Assembly: GCF_003344625.1 (NCBI RefSeq) | Contig: NZ_QPKJ02000001.1 | Span: 682,001-746,000, forward strand | DNA from: Solirubrobacter deserti | Lineage (GTDB): Bacteria > Actinomycetota > Thermoleophilia > Solirubrobacterales > Solirubrobacteraceae | DNA: 64,000 nucleotides | Reading direction: 5' to 3' | Shown: positions 58,250 to 64,000 of the stretch, in pieces | How the letters are laid out: every line of letters starts with the position of its first letter | Numbering within the stretch: the stretch's first letter is position 1 | Position numbers and translations under genes: made by a program | The notes under the pieces: model-generated | Databases searched by the model: none | Told to the model about the DNA's origin: nothing | Seen by the model: the letters and a program-made list of their open reading frames with translations, nothing else

Positions 58250-58530
58250 TCTACCTGCTGCTGTGCGCCTGGTTCGGCATCGCGACCGGACTGGTCGGGC
58301 GCGTCCGCGGCTCGTCGTTCTTCATCTGGTTCGTGATCGGCGCCGTGGTGCCGGTCATCGGCCTGGTCATGGCGCTCTTCTACCGGTCTGACCGGGACGA
58401 AGTGCGCCGTCAGTGCCCCACGTGCGGCAAGCTCGTCAAGCTCCACGACCAGATGTGCATGCGGTGCGGGACCGATCTGGACTTCCCGGACTTCGCGGTT
58501 GAGCCGGAATCGGCCGCTGCTCAGCGATAA
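58246..58530 (+). CDS. Membrane protein with C-terminal zinc ribbon
   Basis: 94 residues, GTG overlapping the previous stop. Two hydrophobic segments (MIYLLLCAWFGIATGLVG and FFIWFVIGAVVPVIGLVMALF) precede a cytoplasmic zinc-ribbon: CPTCGKLVKLHDQMCMRCG, with two CxxC pairs. Small membrane zinc-ribbon proteins are common in actinobacteria and mostly uncharacterised. Its TAA stop forms part of the TAAACT hexamer before ilvB. Confidence 0.7.
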   Translation: MIYLLLCAWFGIATGLVGRVRGSSFFIWFVIGAVVPVIGLVMALFYRSDRDEVRRQCPTCGKLVKLHDQMCMRCGTDLDFPDFAVEPESAAAQR

Positions 58531-58533
58531 ACT
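58528..58533 (+). promoter_or_regulatory. Putative -10 element of ilvBN containing the upstream stop
   Basis: TAAACT overlaps the TAA stop of the zinc-ribbon gene. The start codon is about 40 bases further on, with a purine-rich GGAAGGAA, so this transcript should have a leader. Confidence 0.42.
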
Positions 58534-58572
58534 CGGCTGTCGCCGTCCCCCTCGCGAGTCCCCTGGAAGGAA

Positions 58573-60267
58573 GTGACAGAGCCGATGATGCGTGCTGTCG
58601 ACGCCATCATGGAATGCCTCAAGGCCGAAGGCGTCGACGTCGTATTCGGCTATCCGGGCGGGGCCAACCTGCCGACCTACGACGCGTTCGTCGACGCCGG
58701 CATCCGCCACGTCCTCGTCCGTCATGAGGCCGGCGGCGGCCACGCCGCCGAGGGTTACGCCAAGGCCTCAGGCCGCGTGGGCGTCGTGTTCGCGACGTCC
58801 GGTCCGGGCGCCACGAACATCGTCACGCCGCTCACGGACGCGATGATGGACTCCGTCCCGCTCGTCGCCTTCACCGGCCAGGTCCGCACGGAGCTGCTCG
58901 GCACGGACGGCTTCCAGGAGGCGGACACGTTCGGCATCACGATGCCGATCGTCAAGCACTCGTTCGTCATCCAGCACCCGACGGAGATCCCGCGCGTGGT
59001 GCACGAGGCGTTCCACATCGCTCGCACCGGCCGCCCCGGCCCGGTCCTGATCGACATCCCGCAGGACCTCAGCCGCGCCGAGATCGACTATCAGCCGGTC
59101 GAGGACGTCCACCTGCCCGGCTACCAGCCGACGCTGGACGGCAACTCCAAGCAGATCCGGCTCGCCGCCAAGGCGCTGGCCAACGCACGGCGCCCGGTGC
59201 TCTACGCGGGCGGCGGCGTGATCTCCGCCCAGGCCTCGGAGGAGCTGACCGAGCTCGCCCGCTCCGGGAACTTCCCCGTCACCTGCACGCTGATGGGCCT
59301 CGGCGCGTTCCCGGCGCCCGACCAGCAGTGGCTCGGGATGCTCGGCATGCACGGCACCCGCGCGGCCAACTACGCGATGGACGAGGCGGACCTGATCGTC
59401 GCGATCGGCGCCCGCTTCGACGACCGCATCACGGGCAAGCTGAGCGAGTTCGCCCCGCGTGCCAAGTTCATCCACATCGACATCGATCCGGCCGAGATCT
59501 CCAAGAACGTGCCGGCGCACATCCCGATCGTGGGCGACGCGAAGCGCATCCTGGCCCGTCTCGTGGGCGAGTATCGGGCGCTCGAGCCCGACGCCGCGCG
59601 CCTGACCGGCTGGTGGGAGCGGATCGAGCACTGGCGCTCGCAGCACCCGCTGCGCTACGACGACAGCGCGGACAGCGAGATCAAGCCGCAGTACCTGGTC
59701 GAGGCGCTCTACAAGGCGACCAACGACGGTGACTGCATCCTGTCCAGCGACGTCGGCCAGCACCAGATGTGGGCGGCGCAGTACTTCCACTTCAAGGGCC
59801 CGCGCCGCTGGATCAACTCGGGCGGCCTGGGCACGATGGGCTTCGGCCTGCCGGCCGCGATCGGCGCCGCGATCGCCTGCCCGGACGTGCCGAGCGTCCT
59901 GCTCACGGGTGACGGCTCGTTCCAGATGAACATCCAGGAGCTCGGCACCGCCAAGCAGTTCGACGTCCCGGTCAAGTGCGTGATCATGGACAACGGCTAC
60001 CTGGGCATGGTCCGCCAGTGGCAGGAGCTGTTCTGGGACCGCCGGTACTCCAACGTCGAGATGGGCTCCTACCCGGACTGGGTCAAGCTCGCCGAGGCCT
60101 ACGGCGCGCACGGCGTGCTCCTGCAGGACAAGACCACTCTCGTCGAGGACCTGCGGACCGCGCTCGCCACGCCCGGCCCGGTCGTGGTCGACGTGAAGGT
60201 CACGCGCGAGGAGAACACGTACCCGATGATCGCGCCGGGCGCCGCCGCGCGGGAAATGGTGGGCTGA
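58573..60267 (+). CDS. ilvB: Acetolactate synthase large subunit
   Basis: 564 residues from the GTG at 58573; ATG codons at 58585 and 58588 are alternatives. DVVFGYPGGANLPTYDAF, the ThDP-activating Glu in RHEAGGGHAAEGYAKASG, ATSGPGATNIVTPLTDAMMDS, GLGTMGFGLPAAIGAA and LLTGDGSFQMNIQELGTA with MDNGYLGMVRQWQE are the expected blocks. It condenses two pyruvates (or pyruvate and 2-oxobutyrate) for valine, leucine and isoleucine. ilvN follows after 3 bases. ilvC is not adjacent. Confidence 0.96.
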   Translation: MTEPMMRAVDAIMECLKAEGVDVVFGYPGGANLPTYDAFVDAGIRHVLVRHEAGGGHAAEGYAKASGRVGVVFATSGPGATNIVTPLTDAMMDSVPLVAFTGQVRTELLGTDGFQEADTFGITMPIVKHSFVIQHPTEIPRVVHEAFHIARTGRPGPVLIDIPQDLSRAEIDYQPVEDVHLPGYQPTLDGNSKQIRLAAKALANARRPVLYAGGGVISAQASEELTELARSGNFPVTCTLMGLGAFPAPDQQWLGMLGMHGTRAANYAMDEADLIVAIGARFDDRITGKLSEFAPRAKFIHIDIDPAEISKNVPAHIPIVGDAKRILARLVGEYRALEPDAARLTGWWERIEHWRSQHPLRYDDSADSEIKPQYLVEALYKATNDGDCILSSDVGQHQMWAAQYFHFKGPRRWINSGGLGTMGFGLPAAIGAAIACPDVPSVLLTGDGSFQMNIQELGTAKQFDVPVKCVIMDNGYLGMVRQWQELFWDRRYSNVEMGSYPDWVKLAEAYGAHGVLLQDKTTLVEDLRTALATPGPVVVDVKVTREENTYPMIAPGAAAREMVG

Positions 60268-60270
60268 GCC

Positions 60271-60828
60271 GTGGGCGAACCCGGAACCAAGGAAGTCCTG
60301 TCGCTCGAGGAGCTCGAGGCGTCCGTCGGCCTGCGCACCGGCCGCAAGCACATCCTCTCGATCCTGGTCGAGAACAAGCCGGGCGTGCTGACCCGCATCG
60401 CCGGCCTGTTCGCGCGGCGGGGCTTCAACATCGACACGCTCGCCGTCGGCCCGACCGACGACCCGACGCTCTCGCGCATCACGCTGACCCTGGACGGCGC
60501 GATGCACCCGATCGACCAGGTGACCAAGCAACTGCACAAGCTGGTCAACGTCATCAAGATCCGCGACCTGGAGCCGACCGAGACGGTCGCGCGCGAGCTC
60601 GCCCTGTTCAAGGTGAGCGCCGACGGCTCCACCCGCGCCGAGGTCATGCAGATGGTCGAGATCTTCCGCGGGAAGATCATCGACGTCTCCAAGCGGTCCG
60701 TGATCATCGAGGTCACGGGCTCGTTCGACAAGATCGAGGCGTTCGAGCGGATGGTCCGGCCCTTCGGCCTGATCGAGATGGCCCGCACCGGCGAGATCGC
60801 CATCAGCCGCGGTCGCGGCGAGACCTGA
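60271..60828 (+). CDS. ilvN: Acetolactate synthase small (regulatory) subunit
   Basis: 185 residues, GTG start. The ACT domain is HILSILVENKPGVLTRIAGLFA with RRGFNIDTLAVGPTDD, followed by DQVTKQLHKLVNVIKIRDLE and a C-terminal regulatory part with FRGKIIDVSKRSVIIEVTG. It activates IlvB and binds valine for feedback control. The length is a little long because of an N-terminal extension. A GC hairpin and a second palindrome follow. Confidence 0.95.
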   Translation: MGEPGTKEVLSLEELEASVGLRTGRKHILSILVENKPGVLTRIAGLFARRGFNIDTLAVGPTDDPTLSRITLTLDGAMHPIDQVTKQLHKLVNVIKIRDLEPTETVARELALFKVSADGSTRAEVMQMVEIFRGKIIDVSKRSVIIEVTGSFDKIEAFERMVRPFGLIEMARTGEIAISRGRGET

Positions 60829-60842
60829 CCCACGGGTGTGCG

Positions 60843-60873
60843 GGTGGGCGTCCGCGGGTCCGCGGCGCCCACC
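60843..60873 (+). terminator. GC hairpin after ilvN
   Basis: GGTGGGCG and CGCCCACC are perfect arms, with CCGCGG and CCGCGG as an inner pair. It starts 15 bases after the ilvN stop. No T run is present. Confidence 0.6.
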
Positions 60874-60882
60874 ACGCGAACC

Positions 60883-60933
60883 GGGGGTGATGAACGAACC
60901 GGTCCTGTGAGGACCGTCTCGTTCATCACCCCC
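60883..60933. repeat. 51-bp palindrome, homologous to the one at 40897
   Basis: The outer 13 bp are perfect (GGGGGTGATGAAC and GTTCATCACCCCC); the inner ten pairs have two mismatches and the loop is TGTGA. An ATG inside opens a six-codon frame (MNEPVL, stop). It lies between ilvN and menF, ending 17 bases before menF. Confidence 0.8.
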
Positions 60934-60950
60934 GCCACTTCATAACCTGT

Positions 60951-62390
60951 ATGGCCTTGACGGTCGGCCAACTCACGCCAGGACGCGGACTCGCTGTCGA
61001 CGCCGATGCGCTGCTGCGGCGCGCCGAGCGCGCGATCAAGCGTGCGCGCAAGTCAGGCGAGCCGGTCCTGCTGGGGCTGACGGTGCGCGTCGGGTCGGAA
61101 GTGGACCCGAGCGCGGTTGTCTTCGCATCCCGCGCTGAGGGCGAGGACTGGTTCTGCTTCGAGCAGCCCGACCGTGCGGGTTCCGCGCTGGCGGCGTTGG
61201 GCGTCGTGACGCGGCTGACCGCGAGCGGCCCGTCCCGCTTCAAGCAGGTCTCCGCGGCGTGGCGCGCGCTGGCCGCCGACGCCGTCGCCGACGCGCCGGA
61301 CGGCCCGCCGGGCGCCGGCCTCGTGGCGGTGGGCGGCTTCGCCTTCGCCCCCGATGGCGGCCGCGCGCCGCACTGGGAGGGCTTCTCGGCCGCGGATCTC
61401 GTCGTGCCCGAGGTGTCCCTGGCGCGGCGTGGTGACGACGTCCGCCTCACCGTGGCTGCGCTCGTCGCCCCGGACGATGTGCCGTCCGATCTCGCCGAGC
61501 GCCTGTCGGCCCGGGTGGCTTCGCTGCGCCTCGATCCGCTGCCGATGCTCGATCCGGACCCCGTCGGCAAGTTCCGCGTGGACTCCGTCGCGCCGCCCGA
61601 GCACTACGAGGCCGCCGTCGCCCGCGCCGTCGAACGCATCCGCGCCGGCGCCTTCGAGAAGATCGTCCTGGCGCGCGAGGTCACCGTCCAGGCCCCGACG
61701 CCCCACGACGCCGCTGCCGTCTTCGGCGTCCTGCGCTCCGGTTTCGACTCCTGCTACGTCTTCTGCGCGGGCCGCGGCGACGCCGCCTTCATCGCCGCCT
61801 CACCCGAGCTGCTGGTCCGCCGCGACGGCGCCCGCGCCCAGACCGTTGCCCTGGCCGGCTCCACCCGCCGCTCCGCCGACCCCGCCGTCGACAACCACCT
61901 CGGCGAACAGCTCCTGCGCTCGGTCAAGGACCGCGAGGAGCAGGAGATCGTCGTCCGCCGCATCGCGCAGGCGCTGAAGCCCCACGCGGTCTGGGTCGCG
62001 GCGCCCGACGAGCCGACCGTCATCCGCGTCGCGAACATCCAGCACCTCGCCACGCCGATCCGCGCCCAGCTCGCGCACCCCTTGAGCGCGATCGAGCTCG
62101 CCGCGCTGCTTCACCCGACGCCCGCTGTGGGCGGCGAACCCCATGCCGCCGCGGTGCCCTTGATCCCCGCGCTGGAGGGCCTGGACCGCGGCTGGTACGC
62201 GGGCGCCATCGGGTGGACGGACGCCAACGACGACGGCGAGTTCTGCGTGGCGCTCCGCTGCGCGCTCCTCCGCGGCCACGAAGGGCGCCTGTACGCAGGC
62301 GTCGGCGTGGTCCGCGACTCGGACCCGGCGTCCGAGCTCGCCGAGACCGAGATCAAGCTCGGCGCACTCCTCCCGGTCCTTTCCGGCTAG
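60951..62390 (+). CDS. menF: Isochorismate synthase
   Basis: 479 residues from the ATG at 60951; a TTG two codons later would sit 8 bases from TAACCT. The chorismate-utilising domain has FEKIVLAREVTV, CYVFCAGRGDAAFIAASPELL, ALAGSTRRSADPAVD, LHPTPAVGGEPHAAAVPLI and YAGAIGWTDANDDGEFCVALR, ending GVGVVRDSDPASELAETEIK. It converts chorismate to isochorismate, the first step of menaquinone synthesis. menD lies 0.7 kb away in the convergent direction. Confidence 0.93.
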   Translation: MALTVGQLTPGRGLAVDADALLRRAERAIKRARKSGEPVLLGLTVRVGSEVDPSAVVFASRAEGEDWFCFEQPDRAGSALAALGVVTRLTASGPSRFKQVSAAWRALAADAVADAPDGPPGAGLVAVGGFAFAPDGGRAPHWEGFSAADLVVPEVSLARRGDDVRLTVAALVAPDDVPSDLAERLSARVASLRLDPLPMLDPDPVGKFRVDSVAPPEHYEAAVARAVERIRAGAFEKIVLAREVTVQAPTPHDAAAVFGVLRSGFDSCYVFCAGRGDAAFIAASPELLVRRDGARAQTVALAGSTRRSADPAVDNHLGEQLLRSVKDREEQEIVVRRIAQALKPHAVWVAAPDEPTVIRVANIQHLATPIRAQLAHPLSAIELAALLHPTPAVGGEPHAAAVPLIPALEGLDRGWYAGAIGWTDANDDGEFCVALRCALLRGHEGRLYAGVGVVRDSDPASELAETEIKLGALLPVLSG

Positions 62391-62407
62391 CCCGTGATCG
62401 TCGTCTA

Positions 62408-62749
62408 CTAGCGGCCGAGTCGGCGCCTCCAGCGCCTGCCGGAGCGCTTGAGGTTCGTCTCCATCGCCCCGAGCGCGCCCCGGTGCTCGGGCAGCGCGGC
62501 GGCTTCGGCGGCGTCGATCGAGAGCGTGACCTGCCTCAGCGTGATGCGCGCGACCTCCGGCGCGTCGACGAACACACGACCCTTGTCGGTCTTGACGACG
62601 ATGCCGTCGAAGATGTGCTCGCGGGCGTTGTCCTGGACGCGGTGGACGAGGCCGACGCGGACGCCGTCGGAGGTGACGACCGGGACGCCGCGGGGCAGGG
62701 CCTGGTAGCCGATCTGGTGGTCGTCGTCGTCCGGGGCGGCAGCGCTCAC
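62408..62749 (-). CDS. PRC-barrel-like small protein
   Basis: 113 residues, GTG start with TAGCTT ending 7 bases upstream. VPVVTSDGVRVGLVHRVQDN and FDGIVVKTDKGRVFVDAPEVARIT resemble the PRC-barrel fold used for RNA or envelope binding. The Arg-rich end is KRSGRRWRRRLGR. It forms a minus-strand run with the next gene and menD. The specific role is unknown. Confidence 0.65.
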   Translation of the reverse strand: MSAAAPDDDDHQIGYQALPRGVPVVTSDGVRVGLVHRVQDNAREHIFDGIVVKTDKGRVFVDAPEVARITLRQVTLSIDAAEAAALPEHRGALGAMETNLKRSGRRWRRRLGR

Positions 62750-62756
62750 GGAGCCA

Positions 62757-62762
62757 AAGCTA
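62757..62762 (-). promoter_or_regulatory. Putative -10 element containing the upstream stop codon
   Basis: On the minus strand TAGCTT ends 7 bases before the GTG at 62749; TAG is the stop of the 62760-63026 gene. It includes part of a GCTAGC palindrome. Confidence 0.42.
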
Positions 62763-63026
62763 GCGGCCCGCGCGCCGCCAGACCTCGACGACTTCGCGGA
62801 CGCTCGCCGTTCGCCAGGAGATGCGGGAGTCCAAGGGCTTGACCTTGAGCTCGAAGCGGTTGCTCTCCAGCTGCTCGAGCTCGAGGACGAGGGCGTGGTA
62901 GCGGCGGCCGCGCTTGTCGATCTCGACGATGTCCCCGGGCGCGATGCCCTTGGAGGTCGTGCGCTTGGTCGAGGGCGCGGAGGGCTCGATCGAGAGCAGG
63001 GAGACCTGGTGGATGTCGGCCGACAC
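62760..63026 (-). CDS. Small beta-barrel-like protein of unknown function
   Basis: 88 residues from the GTG at 63026, preferred because TAGAGT ends 8 bases before it; the open frame continues antisense to menD as shadow. GIAPGDIVEIDKRGRRYHAL and LELEQLESNRFELKVKPLD, with SWRTASVREVVEVWRR, suggest a small SH3-like barrel. The family is not recognised. Confidence 0.6.
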   Translation of the reverse strand: MSADIHQVSLLSIEPSAPSTKRTTSKGIAPGDIVEIDKRGRRYHALVLELEQLESNRFELKVKPLDSRISWRTASVREVVEVWRRAGR

Positions 63027-63034
63027 GACGGCGA

Positions 63035-63040
63035 ACTCTA
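63035..63040 (-). promoter_or_regulatory. Putative -10 element overlapping the menD stop
   Basis: On the minus strand TAGAGT ends 8 bases before the GTG at 63026; its TAG is the menD stop codon. Confidence 0.42.
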
Positions 63041-64000
63041 AGTCGAGGAGCGGACGGACTCCCAGACGCGGCGGTGCAGGTCCACGTTCTCGCTGCGGTC
63101 GGTCCGGACGCTGATGATCGTCGAGCGGTCGGCGACCAAGGCCCGGTCGAGGGCCGAGCGAAACGACTCGACGTCCGCGACAGGCTCCCAGCCGAGCCCG
63201 TACAGCGCGGCGGCGTGGGCGAAGTCGAGCCCGTGCGGCGTCGCGATGTGGTCGACGTACGCGGCGCCCTGCCCGGAGGCCGGGAGGAACTCGAAGATGC
63301 CGCCGCCGTCGTTGTCGATCAGCACGATCACCAACCGCAACCCGAGCCGGGAAGCCGCGAGCAGGCCGCCCACGTCGTGGGCCAGCGCGACGTCGCCGAT
63401 CAGCAGCACGACCGGCCCTGAGGACGCCGCAGCGACACCGAACGCCGTGGAGACCGTCCCGTCGATCCCGTTCGCGCCCCGATTCGACAACACGCGGAAC
63501 GCGTTCGGCCGCGCCGGGAAGAACGTCTCGACGTCCCGCACGGGCATCGACGAGGCCACGACCAGCACGGCTTCGTCCGGGAGCCGCGAGCCCAGCTCGG
63601 CGGACACGCGCGGCTCGTTCAACGCACTTCCCAATGCGCCCGCGATCGCCCCCGCGGCGGCCCGGTCCGCGGCGTGCCAGCGCTCGAACCACGACCGGTC
63701 ACGACGCTTGCGCACGCGCGCCGTCAGCTCGTCGAACGTCACGCGCGGGTTCGCCGCCACGATCGTGCCCACCGACCCGTCCGGGTCCTGCCAGGCGGTT
63801 TCCGCGTCGAAGGAGACCTGCAGCGCGCCGCTCGAAGCCAGCCACGCGCGCAACGGCTTGGACGTCGGCAGATCCCCGACCCGCAACACCAGATCCGGTA
63901 CCACCGACGAACCGAACGCCTCGGAGCGCAGCAGCGCGTCGTAATGCGCGATGGCCGCCGGCCCGCGCCGCGCGCCCGACAGCGGATCGGCCAGCAGCGG
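63038..64000 (-). CDS. menD: SEPHCHC synthase, C-terminal part (5' end outside window)
   Basis: The last 320 codons are present and the N-terminal part lies beyond base 64000. DPLSGARRGPAAIAHYDALL, the ThDP/Mg region LLIGDVALAHDVGGLLAASR and LVIVLIDNDGGGIFEFLPA, with FRVLSNRGANGIDGTVSTAFG, match MenD. It makes SEPHCHC from isochorismate and 2-oxoglutarate in menaquinone synthesis, directly following MenF in the pathway. The two genes converge here rather than forming one operon. Confidence 0.9.
   Translation of the reverse strand, partial: PLLADPLSGARRGPAAIAHYDALLRSEAFGSSVVPDLVLRVGDLPTSKPLRAWLASSGALQVSFDAETAWQDPDGSVGTIVAANPRVTFDELTARVRKRRDRSWFERWHAADRAAAGAIAGALGSALNEPRVSAELGSRLPDEAVLVVASSMPVRDVETFFPARPNAFRVLSNRGANGIDGTVSTAFGVAAASSGPVVLLIGDVALAHDVGGLLAASRLGLRLVIVLIDNDGGGIFEFLPASGQGAAYVDHIATPHGLDFAHAAALYGLGWEPVADVESFRSALDRALVADRSTIISVRTDRSENVDLHRRVWESVRSST

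Noticed and set aside
1..64000. CRISPR arrays, prophage, insertion sequences or complete mobile elements
   Set aside because: No regularly spaced repeats, integrases, transposases or phage structural genes are visible; the DUF559-like gene and palindromes are the only mobile-like hints.

Overview
The window is about 64 kb of very GC-rich bacterial chromosome packed with short intergenic gaps, stop/start overlaps (ATGA, GTGA, TTGA, TGATG) and GTG or TTG starts. The gene set (indirect tRNA amidation by GatCAB plus GltX, menaquinone genes menF and menD, Rrf2 and LuxR regulators, UvrD/PcrA with a C-terminal Tudor-like tail, many secreted proteins) fits a high-GC actinobacterium. Thermoleophilia/Solirubrobacterales is my best guess, inferred from style and not proven. 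I see no rRNA, tRNA, CRISPR array, prophage, complete insertion sequence or replication origin.

Layout. 1-5.6 kb: 3' end of dnaE, a secreted intradiol dioxygenase, nfo and gltX back to back, an HDOD-LuxR regulator, a CbrC-like protein and an Rrf2 regulator. 5.6-10.4 kb: a dioxygenase-like anchored protein paired with a four-histidine haem membrane protein, an RTX-type secreted protein, and an ABC exporter with a tandem-GNAT protein. 10.4-15.2 kb: a cysteine/sulfur cluster (cysK, esterase, hydrolase, tusA, moeB-like, cysE) and an SRPBCC protein. 15.2-19.5 kb: two tandem paralogous membrane proteins, one with a Gly-Asp-Phe tail, rtcB behind a palindromic repeat, and a frameshifted pseudogene. 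19.5-26.5 kb: a minus-strand operon for glycolate uptake, oxidation and condensation (lctP-type permease, glcD, glcE, glcF, aceB). 26.6-35.1 kb: large secreted proteins, namely two divergent M14 metallopeptidases and a beta-helix protein. 35-41.8 kb: SpoU methyltransferase, queuosine salvage, an acidic protein, pcrA, an MFS exporter and an AbiEi/DUF559-like protein that begins inside a palindrome. 41.8-49.6 kb: ggt, folD, three related membrane proteins, gatCAB. 49-54 kb: a two-component system divergent from a second ABC exporter, then rpsD. 54-58.5 kb: a GGDEF-EAL protein and small membrane proteins. 58.5-64 kb: ilvBN, a palindrome, menF, two small barrel-like proteins and menD running off the window.

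Functional themes: translation and decoding (gltX, gatCAB, rpsD, SpoU, queuosine salvage), DNA repair and replication (dnaE, nfo, pcrA), sulfur/cysteine supply, glycolate use, branched-chain amino acids, menaquinone and cell-envelope or secreted functions.

The most striking non-gene signal is that at least 17 genes have a TANNNT hexamer ending 6-10 bases before an ATG or GTG, as expected for -10 elements of leaderless transcripts. In five of these, and at ilvB with a longer leader, the TA of the hexamer is the TAG or TAA stop codon of the gene upstream. Two divergent gene pairs appear to share dyad-symmetric, overlapping -10 elements. A roughly 51-bp palindrome occurs twice, once intergenically and once as the 5' end of the DUF559-like gene. 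All functional names rest on recognised motifs; no database search was run.
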